Of a stretch of DNA of 41,705 bases, positions 30,800 to 39,650 are shown in pieces. The notes beneath the pieces were generated by a model. That model searched no databases and had not been told where the DNA came from. It worked only from the letters and a program-made list of their open reading frames with translations. The position numbers were made by a program, and so were the translations under genes. The stretch is from JAHDCJ01 sp039028895 (GTDB taxonomy: Bacteria; Bacteroidota; Bacteroidia; Chitinophagales; Saprospiraceae), in NCBI GenBank assembly GCA_039028895.1, contig JBCCHF010000048.1, positions 1-41,705 on the forward strand, read 5' to 3'. How positions within the stretch are numbered: the first letter of the stretch is position 1; each line of letters starts with the position of its first letter.

Positions 30800-32431
30800 A
30801 TGTCAACAGGATTTTTTAATGTCCCAATTCCAAAAAATGAACCTGTCCTGAGCTATGCTCCAGGTTCAAAAGAGCGTGCTGAACTTAAAGCTGCTTTAAA
30901 AGAAATGAAGGCCACTTCAATGGATGTACCTATGTACATTGGTGGCAAAGAGGTTAGAACAGACAACTTGGTCAGCATACACCCGCCACATGAAATTGCT
31001 CATACCCTTGGGCATTATCATAAAGGTGATGCATCTCACGTTCACCTGGCTATTGAAGCTGCTCTTTCAGCCAGAGCCGAATGGGAAGATATGCCATGGC
31101 AAGAAAGAGCAGCCATATTTCTAAAATGCGCTGATCTCCTTGCCGGACCCTATCGAGCAAAAATGAATGCTGCCACAATGTTAGGCCAGTCAAAGAATGC
31201 TTTCCAGGCTGAGATAGATGCTGCTTGTGAGTTGATCGACTTTTTCAGGTTTAATGTACAATACATGACCCAGATCTACGCAGAGCAGCCAGAAAGTGCT
31301 CCCGGAATATGGAACAGGCTGGAATACCGTGGGTTAGAAGGTTTCATTTTTGCACTTTCGCCATTTAATTTCACCTCCATTGCCGGTAATCTTGCTGCAG
31401 CTCCTGCTATGCTTGGCAACGCCATTGTTTGGAAACCTGCTGAAACACAGATTTATTCCGCCAAAGTAATCATGGATATTTATAGAGAAGCCGGGGTACC
31501 AGATGGCGTTGTTAACCTCATCTTTGTGAATGGCCCTGTGGCTGGTGACGTAATTTTCAACCATCCGGATTTTGCCGGATTACACTTTACTGGTGGCACC
31601 AATACATTCCAGTTTATGTGGCAAACCATTGGTGAAAATATCAGGAAATACAAGTCTTATCCAAGGGTTGTCGGTGAAACCGGAGGAAAAGATTTTGTTT
31701 TAGCACATCCTTCCGCTGATATACAAGCTGTAATCACAGCATTGTCAAGAGGCGCTTTTGAATTCCAGGGACAAAAGTGCTCAGCTGCATCAAGGGCTTA
31801 TATACCGCAAAGTATGTGGCCAGAGGTTAAAGCAGGGCTTGAAAATGACCTTGGAAGTATGAAAATGGGTACCCCTGAGGATTTTACCAATTTCATTAAT
31901 GCTGTTATTGATGAAAGAGCCTTTAACAACATAACTGGTTACATTGACAATGCGAAGAAAGATGATAATGTTGAGGTAATAATTGGTGGTAATTACGACA
32001 ACTCAGTCGGTTATTTTATTGAGCCTACCGTTTTATTGGCAAAAGATCCCAAATATACTACCATGTGTGAAGAGATTTTTGGACCTGTTTTGACCATTTA
32101 TGTTTATGAAGATGCGGATTATGATGCAACAGTAAAGGTACTCGATGAGACCTCACCGTATGCATTGACGGGGGCCATCTTTTCGCAGGACAGAACAGTA
32201 ATTGCAAAAACCACAAAAGCTTTAAGGCATTCGGCCGGAAACTTCTACATCAATGACAAACCAACTGGTGCAGTAGTCGGACAACAGCCATTTGGAGGAG
32301 CAAGAGCCTCAGGAACAAATGATAAAGCTGGTTCAGTATTAAACTTATATCGTTGGCTTTCTCCAAGGACCATTAAAGAAAATTTCAATCCTCCGAAGGA
32401 CTACAGATATCCGTTTCTTGACGAAGCTTAA
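30800..32431 (+). CDS. pruA: L-glutamate gamma-semialdehyde (1-pyrroline-5-carboxylate) dehydrogenase
   Basis: The 543-residue protein is a full-length P5C dehydrogenase that oxidises glutamate semialdehyde to glutamate with NAD+ in proline breakdown. Catalytic residues are E293 in GETGGKDFV and C327 in GQKCSAASR. The proper PruA features WKPAETQIYSAKVIM (about 210-224) and GAVVGQQPFGGARASGTNDKAG (near 490-512) identify it over general aldehyde dehydrogenases. No proline dehydrogenase domain is fused and no putA gene is adjacent. A matching promoter is upstream and a candidate terminator downstream, so it looks monocistronic. Confidence 0.96.
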   Translation: MSTGFFNVPIPKNEPVLSYAPGSKERAELKAALKEMKATSMDVPMYIGGKEVRTDNLVSIHPPHEIAHTLGHYHKGDASHVHLAIEAALSARAEWEDMPWQERAAIFLKCADLLAGPYRAKMNAATMLGQSKNAFQAEIDAACELIDFFRFNVQYMTQIYAEQPESAPGIWNRLEYRGLEGFIFALSPFNFTSIAGNLAAAPAMLGNAIVWKPAETQIYSAKVIMDIYREAGVPDGVVNLIFVNGPVAGDVIFNHPDFAGLHFTGGTNTFQFMWQTIGENIRKYKSYPRVVGETGGKDFVLAHPSADIQAVITALSRGAFEFQGQKCSAASRAYIPQSMWPEVKAGLENDLGSMKMGTPEDFTNFINAVIDERAFNNITGYIDNAKKDDNVEVIIGGNYDNSVGYFIEPTVLLAKDPKYTTMCEEIFGPVLTIYVYEDADYDATVKVLDETSPYALTGAIFSQDRTVIAKTTKALRHSAGNFYINDKPTGAVVGQQPFGGARASGTNDKAGSVLNLYRWLSPRTIKENFNPPKDYRYPFLDEA

Positions 32432-32442
32432 ACAAATATATT

Positions 32443-32470
32443 GAGAGGGAGGAACCACAAGGTACCTCTC
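32443..32470 (+). terminator. Candidate stem-loop terminator after pruA
   Basis: GAGAGG (32443-32448) can pair with CCTCTC (32465-32470) around a 16-nt loop, 12 nt past the pruA stop, and is followed by the pyrimidine-rich TCCTCTTTCC. The stem is modest and the U-run imperfect. Confidence 0.35.
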
Positions 32471-32493
32471 TCCTCTTTCCACAAATTTATTCA

Positions 32494-32772
32494 ATGAGAA
32501 TTGCAGGATACATTGAACACCCTGATTGTAAGATCACGGTATTCAAAACTGGAACCAGATACGCCATCAAGGTAGAAACTGGTCTTTATGAGCAAACATT
32601 TAAGCTAAGGGAACACGTAGGTATCGAAACTTTTGATGATGTAAAGCCACTAGTAACAGAGCCCTTCATTCAATCCTGCATGGTTAGATTCAACGACATG
32701 CACCAGGATCTTACAAGTTCTATATCTTCATTTCTTGAAACTGATGAGGACGAATTTGAAGAAATCATATAG
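32494..32772 (+). CDS. Small conserved-looking protein, unknown function
   Basis: The 92-residue protein begins MRIAGYIEHPDCKITVFKTGTRYAIKV, a likely beta hairpin, then a mostly helical tail with a strongly acidic end (ETDEDEFEEII). No family is recognised. It starts the long plus-strand operon that includes GldC; the following gene starts 7 nt after its stop. The composition and the absence of a signal peptide suggest a small soluble protein. Confidence 0.65.
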   Translation: MRIAGYIEHPDCKITVFKTGTRYAIKVETGLYEQTFKLREHVGIETFDDVKPLVTEPFIQSCMVRFNDMHQDLTSSISSFLETDEDEFEEII

Positions 32773-32779
32773 TAAAGTG

Positions 32780-33463
32780 ATGGATTATAGCATAAAAGAC
32801 ATCTTTTTGGCCGGGTATGTTTCCGCACAGGCTGGCACCTATTTCAACCAGGTCATTATGGTAACAGAATTGGCAGAATACGATGATGAGAATGTAATAG
32901 AAGAATATGCTTCACTATTTAAGAAAGTTAAGGAATCGGGTAAGCTGTACGTGGATAACATCAAATACGTAGCGCAAGTTGCCAATAAGCACCGAATACC
33001 GCTTCCAGATCTTCCCAAACACCCTGAGCAGTATTTTAAATGGATTAAAGCTGTTCAACTGGGGTTCTCTGGTGAAAGAATGCCTGAAGAGATTTCTCCA
33101 GCTTATTTTACCCACGCTTCTCACCTGGGTGACCTTACGACCAGTCTGTATATTCTGGACAACTATATCTATCTCCACCAAAAATTTGGCGCATTGGATT
33201 ATTCAGAATCCATTAAGACTTTGTTGGACGATATCCTTAAATTGAGAGCAGACGTTGACCAGGTAAATAATGATTCGGTTACACCGAAAAACCAGAAAAC
33301 TATTGATGAGGGCTGGAAGACTTTATTCGATATGGCAGGACAGTTCGCTGAGTTCAGAAAAGAAGAGCTTCGACAGGAAGAGTTAGAAGAACTTGGAGAA
33401 TTGGTCAATCAGTTAATTGACAAATCCAGCTCTTATGCCCATAAAATAGCTGAAAAATTATGA
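32780..33463 (+). CDS. Helical protein next to GldC, unknown function
   Basis: Starting with ATG at 32780 (MDYSIKDIFLAG), the protein has 227 residues; the frame extends 15 codons upstream into the preceding gene, but the later start is the better one. It is almost all helical, with KHPEQYFKWIKAVQLG in the middle and an acidic, glutamate-rich helix near the end (FRKEELRQEELEELGELV). No family is recognised. The stop overlaps the gldC start by 4 nt (ATGA), so it is translationally coupled to gldC, which makes a role in gliding or T9SS plausible but unproven. Confidence 0.65.
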   Translation: MDYSIKDIFLAGYVSAQAGTYFNQVIMVTELAEYDDENVIEEYASLFKKVKESGKLYVDNIKYVAQVANKHRIPLPDLPKHPEQYFKWIKAVQLGFSGERMPEEISPAYFTHASHLGDLTTSLYILDNYIYLHQKFGALDYSESIKTLLDDILKLRADVDQVNNDSVTPKNQKTIDEGWKTLFDMAGQFAEFRKEELRQEELEELGELVNQLIDKSSSYAHKIAEKL

Positions 33464-33819
33464 CAAAGAAATCAGAGGTTAGCAAATGGTCTAATATCAA
33501 CCTAAGGGTTGGTCTAGATGAGAAAAATGTTCCGGTAATAATTTTCTGGAGCTCAGATGATGATCCCAAAAACAGGAAAGAGTCAGAATGCAAGGCATTC
33601 CTCTTGTCCATGTTCGACAAAGAGCATAAAGACACGCTTAAAATTGACCTTTGGACAACAGAATTGCAAGTTGTCGAAATGGACAGATTGATGTTTCAAA
33701 CTTTAAGGACTCTGGTAGACACCTACTTCAAAGCAACAGGGAATCAGCCACTTGCAAATGAAATGCAAAAGTTTGTACATTATTTTGGCCAACAAACCGA
33801 AATCATCCCCAAATCTTAG
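33460..33819 (+). CDS. gldC: Gliding motility protein GldC homolog
   Basis: The 119-residue protein resembles GldC: INLRVGLDEKNVPVIIFW at the start, CKAFLLSMFDKEHKDTLKIDLWTTELQVVEMDR in the middle (compare the IDLWTKDMPVDEM pattern of Flavobacterium GldC, from memory) and a terminal helical QTLRTLVDTYFKATGN segment. GldC is associated with gliding and T9SS machinery in Bacteroidota, though its precise role is unclear. It is cytoplasmic by lack of a signal. It overlaps the upstream helical gene by 4 nt and lies 4 nt ahead of a ROK kinase gene. No gldB gene is visible next to it. Confidence 0.8.
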   Translation: MTKKSEVSKWSNINLRVGLDEKNVPVIIFWSSDDDPKNRKESECKAFLLSMFDKEHKDTLKIDLWTTELQVVEMDRLMFQTLRTLVDTYFKATGNQPLANEMQKFVHYFGQQTEIIPKS

Positions 33820-33823
33820 AAAA

Positions 33824-34741
33824 TTGGTTGTCAAGAAGTATAACTGGGGAATAGATCTTGGAGGGACAAAAGTCGAAGGTGTAATTCTGGAACGACCTTC
33901 CAATAAGGTTATTGCCAGGGAGAGAATCGCCACTGAACAACAACATGGATATCGACATATCCTTGGCAGGATTAAGGCCGTTGTTGATTTGTTATCCGAA
34001 AACACAGGCCTCAAACCAACCTGCTTAGGGATTGGTACACCGGGCACCATTGACAATAAAAAGCAAACTCTAAAAAATGCCAATACCGTATGCCTGAACG
34101 GGCGACCTTTAAGGAAGGATCTTTCTGATCTTCTGGGAATAGAGGTATTATCAGCAAATGATGCTAACTGTTTTGCTCTTGCAGAAACCACATTAGGCAT
34201 CGTCCCTGATGTAGTACCAGATGCGAAAGTCGTTTTTGGAGTAATAATGGGTACTGGTGTTGGTGGCGGAGTGGTGATTAATGGCAAGGTAATAAATGGG
34301 CTCCATGGAATAGCTGGAGAATGGGGTCATAGTTTATTGGACGAGAATGGCGTTCCATGTTATTGTGGAAAAAGAGGTTGTGTTGAAACCATTATTGCAG
34401 GCCCTGCCCTACAGCGCTACTATGCTGAGCTTAGCGGTAATGAAAAGAAACTACAGGATATCGTTAAACTTCATCATAATGGTGAAGATGCTGCAGCTAC
34501 TAAAACCATTAACCGCTTGTTATTCAACTTTGGGAAGGCACTTGGCCCCATCATCAATTTGCTTGATCCAGATGCCATCATTCTTGGTGGTGGTGTCGGG
34601 AACATTGACTTGCTTTATTCCCATGGACCAGAGGAAGTTAGCAAGCACATCTTTAATCATGAGTTAAACACCCCAATTCTAAAGCCAAAACTTGGAGACA
34701 GCGCAGGTGTTTTTGGTGCTGCTATGCTTGTTGAAGAATAA
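33824..34741 (+). CDS. ROK family sugar kinase
   Basis: From TTG at 33824 the protein has 305 residues and begins MVVKKYNWGIDLGGTKVEG. A longer frame reaches back into gldC but adds residues that do not fit the family, so I use the TTG, 4 nt after the gldC stop. ATP-binding DLGGT (11-15), GTGVGGGVVINGKVINGLHG (about 142-161), the zinc motif CYCGKRGCVE and the C-terminal ILGGGVGN identify ROK. Such enzymes phosphorylate glucose, N-acetylglucosamine or related sugars. The DNA-binding domain of ROK repressors is absent, so it is an enzyme. It abuts the aldo/keto reductase gene (no gap). Confidence 0.88.
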   Translation: MVVKKYNWGIDLGGTKVEGVILERPSNKVIARERIATEQQHGYRHILGRIKAVVDLLSENTGLKPTCLGIGTPGTIDNKKQTLKNANTVCLNGRPLRKDLSDLLGIEVLSANDANCFALAETTLGIVPDVVPDAKVVFGVIMGTGVGGGVVINGKVINGLHGIAGEWGHSLLDENGVPCYCGKRGCVETIIAGPALQRYYAELSGNEKKLQDIVKLHHNGEDAAATKTINRLLFNFGKALGPIINLLDPDAIILGGGVGNIDLLYSHGPEEVSKHIFNHELNTPILKPKLGDSAGVFGAAMLVEE

Positions 34742-35668
34742 ATGTCAATTATGAAACCTTCACTTAAAACCAGGCTATCTGAGTCAGGACCCGAGTTTTC
34801 CAGGATAGTGGCTGGAGTATGGAAATGGGGTGTTTGGGGATGGGATCTGGGAACTGAGAAAATCCTTGAACTTATTGAGCATGCAGTTGATGTTGGTATT
34901 GATACATTCGACCATGCTGACATTTATGGCAATTTTGGCGATGAGGCTCGTTTTGGCGCAGCTTTAAGAATGGCACCACATCTCCGTGATCAGATTAAAC
35001 TTGTTACAAAATGTGGCATCAGAATGATGTCCAAAAATCGTCCGGAGAATAAGATCAAATCCTATGACACTTCAAGGGATTATATTGTCAAGTCAGTCGA
35101 AAATTCTCTCAGAGCACTTAACACCGATCATCTAGACCTTTTACTCATTCATCGTCCCGACCCTTTGATGTCACCCTATGAGCTGGCTAAAACATTTGAT
35201 CAATTAAAGCAATACGGGAAAGTCCTTCATTTTGGAGTCTCTAATTTTACGAGGACACAATTTGATATGCTAAACAGTTGTTTCCCTTTAGTTACCAACC
35301 AGGTACAGGCATCTCCACTTCATCTTGAGCCTTTCCTCGATGGTACCTTTGATCAATGTCTGAAACACGATATTTCACCTATGATATGGTCTCCTTTTGC
35401 CAGTGGACGGTTATTTAAAGATGCAGAACCAAACACTCCGGCTAGGAGAGTACAGGAAACAGGCCACCAGTTAGCGGAAAAATATGATGTCTCTGTTGAT
35501 CAAATTTATCTTGCTTGGCTCCTTATGCACCCAGCCAACTTAATTCCGGTTTTAGGTACTGCGAGACCTGAAAGACTTAAAGTTGCCGCTAATGCCGTAA
35601 ATTTAAGTCTTACCCGCGAAGAATGGTTCGAAATATGGCAAGCTTCTATCGGGAAAGAAGTACCTTGA
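34742..35668 (+). CDS. Aldo/keto reductase (YdhF-like)
   Basis: The 308-residue protein has the AKR (beta/alpha)8 pattern: D57 and Y62 in FDHADIYG, K90 in TKCG and H137 in LIHRPDP form the catalytic tetrad. Substrate-side features (GVSNFTRTQFDML, YLAWLLMHPANLIPVLGTARPERL) resemble YdhF of E. coli. It uses NAD(P)H to reduce carbonyl groups and is cytoplasmic. It abuts the ROK kinase gene, and its stop overlaps the alternative TTG start of the sulfotransferase-like gene in the string TTGA (35665-35668). Confidence 0.92.
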   Translation: MSIMKPSLKTRLSESGPEFSRIVAGVWKWGVWGWDLGTEKILELIEHAVDVGIDTFDHADIYGNFGDEARFGAALRMAPHLRDQIKLVTKCGIRMMSKNRPENKIKSYDTSRDYIVKSVENSLRALNTDHLDLLLIHRPDPLMSPYELAKTFDQLKQYGKVLHFGVSNFTRTQFDMLNSCFPLVTNQVQASPLHLEPFLDGTFDQCLKHDISPMIWSPFASGRLFKDAEPNTPARRVQETGHQLAEKYDVSVDQIYLAWLLMHPANLIPVLGTARPERLKVAANAVNLSLTREEWFEIWQASIGKEVP

Positions 35669-35700
35669 CCAAAAGAGCCAATCCTAAAGCTTTATATGAT

Positions 35701-36420
35701 ATGCACAGGGTAAATATATGGTCGAGTCCCAGAAATATCTCAACAGCATTGATGTATTCATTTGCCCAAAGGCCCGACACTAGAGTTGTTGATGAACCGC
35801 TCTATGCGCATTACTTATTAGAGAGTGGAAAAACTCATCCTGGCAGAGCAGAGATTATCGATGAAATGGAAAATTCAGGATTAAGAGTCGTTACGCAAAT
35901 GCTTTCAGATGATTGGGGTTCTACTGTCGTTTTATTCAAGCAGATGACCCACCATTTAATTGGTCTTGACAGAGATTTCCTCAACAGGATGGAAAACATT
36001 ATCCTGATAAGAAACCCTGAAGAAATCATATTTTCCTATTCAAAAGTCATCCCCAAAGTATTTATGGAAGATATTGGCATCAAAATGCAGTACGATTTAT
36101 ATCAACACCTTTTGGAGGCTAACAAGCTATGCGCCGTAGTAGATGTGAAAAACCTCCTAATGGATCCTGAGGGTGTACTTACAGGCTTATGTGAGGCAGT
36201 TGGTATTCCCTTTTACAAGGAAATGCTAAGTTGGGAAGCCGGAGCGAGGACAGAAGATGGGGTTTGGGCAAAATATTGGTATGAAAACGTCCATAAGTCA
36301 ACAGGTTTCCAACCCTATAAAGCAAAGGATATTGAACTGAATCAAGAGCTAAAAGCACTAGCTTTGGAATGTCAAAAATATTATGATTTTTTGTTAAACA
36401 AATCGATAAAGGCAAGATAA
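35701..36420 (+). CDS. Sulfotransferase-like P-loop protein
   Basis: From ATG at 35701 the protein has 239 residues and begins MHRVNIWSSPRNISTALMYSF; the P-loop-like WSSPRNISTAL corresponds to the PAPS-binding loop of sulfotransferases. A downstream segment RMENIILIRNPEEIIFSYSKV resembles the 3'-phosphate-binding R...S region (the RNP...SY pattern). A TTG start at 35665 would add 12 residues and overlap the AKR stop, so it is a possible translationally coupled start. The acceptor is unknown. It ends 1 nt before the class IV aminotransferase gene; that pairing is discussed under findings. Confidence 0.78.
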   Translation: MHRVNIWSSPRNISTALMYSFAQRPDTRVVDEPLYAHYLLESGKTHPGRAEIIDEMENSGLRVVTQMLSDDWGSTVVLFKQMTHHLIGLDRDFLNRMENIILIRNPEEIIFSYSKVIPKVFMEDIGIKMQYDLYQHLLEANKLCAVVDVKNLLMDPEGVLTGLCEAVGIPFYKEMLSWEAGARTEDGVWAKYWYENVHKSTGFQPYKAKDIELNQELKALALECQKYYDFLLNKSIKAR

Positions 36421-36421
36421 T

Positions 36422-37327
36422 ATGCTTCAAAAATTCAATGAGAAAAACAGGCAGATAAAAGTATACGTTGGAGATCGACTCTATGATAGAAACGAGGCAA
36501 AGGTCACTGTATTTGACAGCTCTGTACAGGGAGGAGATGCTGTATGGGAAGGCCTGAGAGTTTATGACGGCAAAGTATTTAGCCTCGATCTCCACCTTCA
36601 GCGACTTGTTGAATCTGCAAAAGCTATGGCCTTTGTTGATATTCCTTCAAAAGCATCGATCAAAAGTGCCATTTTTAAAACGCTCAATGCCAACGGAATG
36701 AGAGATGGTGTTCATGTCAGGCTTACCCTTACCAGGGGCGAAAAGATTACTTCAGGAATGGACCCAAGACTCAACCAATTCGGGTCATGTCTTATTATCC
36801 TTGCAGAATGGAAGGAGCCGGTTTACGATTCAGCAGGCATAAGATTGATCACCTCATCCACAAGACGGAATTCTCCAATGTCGATTGATTCCAAAATCCA
36901 TCATAATAACCTCATCAATAATATCCTTGCAAAAATCGAGGCTAATGTTGCAGGTGCTGATGCGGCCTTGATGTTAGACATTTATGGATTTGCATCAGAA
37001 TGCAACGGCACAAATGTTTTTATGATAAAAAAAGGTGTTGTCTATACACCCCTTGCAGATGCTTGTTTACCTGGCATAACAAGGCGTCTTGTCATTGATT
37101 TATCAAGAAGAATAGGTCTTGATGTCATTGAGAAGAATATTTCTTTAACAGAATTATATAATGCTGATCAGGTATTTGTCACGGGGACGATGGGCGAATT
37201 AACAAATGTTTACGAAATTGATGGTAGAAAAATTGAGATTGACGAATCCGCCAGCGATCTTTTGAGTGCTATTGAGAAAGAATTCCACAGGCTTGTAAAA
37301 TCAAGTGGCGAACCAATCCCGGCTTAA
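36422..37327 (+). CDS. Class IV aminotransferase (branched-chain/D-amino acid type)
   Basis: The 301-residue protein has the fold-type IV PLP layout: DSSVQGGDAVWEGLRVYDGKVF (32-53), the expected PLP lysine K158 in SKIHHNNLINNILAKIEAN, E193 in FASECNGTNVF and the C-terminal GTMGELTNVYEIDGRKI. It is close to branched-chain aminotransferases, but the catalytic-lysine neighbourhood SKIHHNN is not the standard KxxNYLNN, so the substrate might differ (for example 4-amino-4-deoxychorismate or a D-amino acid). It lies 1 nt after the sulfotransferase-like gene and is followed by the Kelch gene. Confidence 0.87.
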   Translation: MLQKFNEKNRQIKVYVGDRLYDRNEAKVTVFDSSVQGGDAVWEGLRVYDGKVFSLDLHLQRLVESAKAMAFVDIPSKASIKSAIFKTLNANGMRDGVHVRLTLTRGEKITSGMDPRLNQFGSCLIILAEWKEPVYDSAGIRLITSSTRRNSPMSIDSKIHHNNLINNILAKIEANVAGADAALMLDIYGFASECNGTNVFMIKKGVVYTPLADACLPGITRRLVIDLSRRIGLDVIEKNISLTELYNADQVFVTGTMGELTNVYEIDGRKIEIDESASDLLSAIEKEFHRLVKSSGEPIPA

Positions 37328-37328
37328 T

Positions 37329-38660
37329 ATGATACGTTATTTGTTGATTTTGTTTTTAGTGATTATTGCAAATTTCAGTAATGCCCAACTGTGGCAACCT
37401 ACTGAAGTGACACAGATGCCAGAACGGGTATCCAATAATGCCGTCTGCGAAGGATTTGTTGATGGAACACCTTTCGTTTATTCCTTTTCCGGAATTGACT
37501 CCACCAAGATATGGTCAGGCATTCATTTGAAAAGTTGGCGTTATAATACAATGACCGAAGTTTGGGAATCTATCCCTCCTCTCCCCGACCCCAATGGTGG
37601 TAAAATTGCTGCCTCAGCTTCACGAATTGGCGACATCATTTACATAATTGGTGGGTATCATGTTGCTTCCAATGGCAGTGAAACTTCTTCTGCTAAAGTT
37701 CATAGATACCAGGTTTCAACAAATACCTACCTGACAGATGGTGCCGACATTCCCATACCTATTGATGATCAGGTTCAGGCTGTTTGGAGAGACAGTCTCA
37801 TTTATGTCGTAACGGGGTGGAGCGATATTACAAATGTGCCGGATGTGCAAATCTATAATCCTGCTGAAGATAGTTGGTCAAGTGGTACTCCAGTTCCCAA
37901 TAATGGCTTTTACAAAGCCTTCGGTGCAGGAGGGGCCATTATCGGAGATACTATTTATTACTTTGGAGGAGCAGCACTTGGTTCGAATTTTCCGGGCCAG
38001 TACAGATTGAGACGAGGAATTATCAACCCTGACAACCCAACTGAAGTCACATGGACGGTAAGCGGTATTTTTGGCATTGCCAATAAAGGTTACCGGATGG
38101 CTGCATTCGAACATAATGGCCTGATCCACTTTTTGGGAGGATCTGATGTCACTTACAACTATAATGGTATTGCTTATAACGGTTCAGGAGGTGTCCCTCC
38201 TGTTAATCGGAATCTTTTTTTCAATCCATCAGAAAACACCTGGGATACTAACTTCGATTATGATTATCCAATGGACCTAAGAGGCATAGCCGATTTGGGT
38301 GCACAGATAAAATACCTCGCAGGTGGGATGAAAGATAATCAGCAAGTCACCAATAAGGTCTACCGCCTTGATTGGGAAGAGCTGCTGCCCACTTCAGTGG
38401 AATCATTCCCGGAAGGTGAATTAAGGTTTAGGGTCTATCCTAATCCCACAACTTCTCACATTATCCTCGAATTGGACGTCCAGACAAACAAACGATTAAC
38501 AGTGAGTCTTTCTTCTGTTTTTAGTAAAAAAATCAAAGAGTTTGAGGTAGCTTCCAATAGCCTTAATCCAGTTGATATTTCTGGCCTGAATCCAGGGATC
38601 TATGTACTAAGCATTCCATTTAATGATCGAATTTATTCAAAGAAAATAGTGATTATCTAA
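37329..38660 (+). CDS. Secreted Kelch-repeat protein with T9SS sorting domain
   Basis: From ATG at 37329 the protein has 443 residues with a signal peptide (start MIRYLLILFLV, ending FSNAQ). The middle holds Kelch-like beta-propeller blades (GDIIYIIGGYHV, DSLIYVVTGWSD, GDTIYYFGGAAL, GLIHFLGGSDV, with W and GG landmarks), about five visible repeats. The C-terminal 80 residues form a type A T9SS domain (FRVYPNPTTSHIILEL, LNPGIYVLSI, SKKIVII). It would be carried to the surface or medium. The upstream in-frame ATG at 37305 lies inside the aminotransferase gene. Its stop shares one base with the next start (TAATG). Confidence 0.88.
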   Translation: MIRYLLILFLVIIANFSNAQLWQPTEVTQMPERVSNNAVCEGFVDGTPFVYSFSGIDSTKIWSGIHLKSWRYNTMTEVWESIPPLPDPNGGKIAASASRIGDIIYIIGGYHVASNGSETSSAKVHRYQVSTNTYLTDGADIPIPIDDQVQAVWRDSLIYVVTGWSDITNVPDVQIYNPAEDSWSSGTPVPNNGFYKAFGAGGAIIGDTIYYFGGAALGSNFPGQYRLRRGIINPDNPTEVTWTVSGIFGIANKGYRMAAFEHNGLIHFLGGSDVTYNYNGIAYNGSGGVPPVNRNLFFNPSENTWDTNFDYDYPMDLRGIADLGAQIKYLAGGMKDNQQVTNKVYRLDWEELLPTSVESFPEGELRFRVYPNPTTSHIILELDVQTNKRLTVSLSSVFSKKIKEFEVASNSLNPVDISGLNPGIYVLSIPFNDRIYSKKIVII

Positions 38661-39613
38661 TGTCCGGAATCTTGCATATTCTTAATGGCGATGGCACAGC
38701 AGGCGGGTTTCACCAATCTTCATTGAAGAAGCACGACACCTTGATCTGGAGAGAAATGCTGTGCGAGGGGCCCGTAAATGAGCTGTCTACAGAAAAGGAA
38801 TTTTGGGATAGAAGAGCAACCTTTTTAGCAGAGAAAGGCCCAGAAAGCTCTTCTGACATTTTCTTAGATAAGGTCTTGAGTGAAGTTAACAAACTTAAGC
38901 ATCTCAAGAAATATGAAGAAGTTGTCTTATGGTTTGAGTTTGACCTGTTTTGCCAGGTTAACCTGATATTCATCCTTTCAAAACTTCACCAATCAGGGGT
39001 TATTGAATCGACAAGGATATCTTTAATTTGTCCAAAAGATCATCCGGAAATAGAAAACTTCAGAGGTCTGGGGCAATTATCTCCAGCACAACTCGAAGCT
39101 CTTTTCCCTAGTAGAATACAATTGACCCAACAGGATTTGGAGATAGGCAACCGAGCCTGGGATGCCTATTCAGCTAAAGATCCTGAGTTATTGATCGGAT
39201 TGGCAATTGAGGATTTTGGGCAACTTGATTGCTTACATGACGCGCTTCAGCTGCATTTCCAACGCTTTCCTGCTCTGGAAAGTGGTTTGTCTTTACCTGA
39301 AAGGGTAATCCTCGAAAGCCTTATGACCAATCATATGTCATTGAAAGAGTTATTGTATGCTTTCTGGGCAAAATTGCCAGGATATGGATTTGGAGATATT
39401 CAAATCATTGAGATAATTAATCATCTTGTACCTCAGTATGTTACCAAGCGAGAGAAATATGTCATAAACATCAACGGCTTAAACACCCTTGCTGGAAAAC
39501 TGAATTTGAGAAAATCAGGGAAAGGTAAAATATACATAGGGGGTTATTCTTTAAATTCCAATTCAGTTTTTAGATTTGATGAAGAGAAATTAAGCCTGGT
39601 TAGAGTCGATTAA
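38660..39613 (+). CDS. DUF1835 domain protein
   Basis: The 317-residue protein begins MSGILHILNGDGTAGGF and continues with WREMLCEGPV and EVVLWFEFDLFCQVNLIFIL, the DUF1835 pattern. The C-terminal half includes LPERVILESLMTNHMSLKELLYAFW and a beta region at the end. It lacks a signal peptide. The function is not known for the family. It overlaps the Kelch gene by 1 nt, the last tight link in this operon; the GNAT gene begins 37 nt downstream. Confidence 0.78.
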   Translation: MSGILHILNGDGTAGGFHQSSLKKHDTLIWREMLCEGPVNELSTEKEFWDRRATFLAEKGPESSSDIFLDKVLSEVNKLKHLKKYEEVVLWFEFDLFCQVNLIFILSKLHQSGVIESTRISLICPKDHPEIENFRGLGQLSPAQLEALFPSRIQLTQQDLEIGNRAWDAYSAKDPELLIGLAIEDFGQLDCLHDALQLHFQRFPALESGLSLPERVILESLMTNHMSLKELLYAFWAKLPGYGFGDIQIIEIINHLVPQYVTKREKYVININGLNTLAGKLNLRKSGKGKIYIGGYSLNSNSVFRFDEEKLSLVRVD

Positions 39614-39650
39614 CTATTTTTTAGTCATTCAGGATGCCTCACTAAACCAA

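Noticed and set aside
33752..33823. Extended N-terminus of the ROK kinase inside gldC
   Set aside because: The extra residues match no ROK feature; TTG at 33824 starts exactly ahead of the first strand and 4 nt after gldC.
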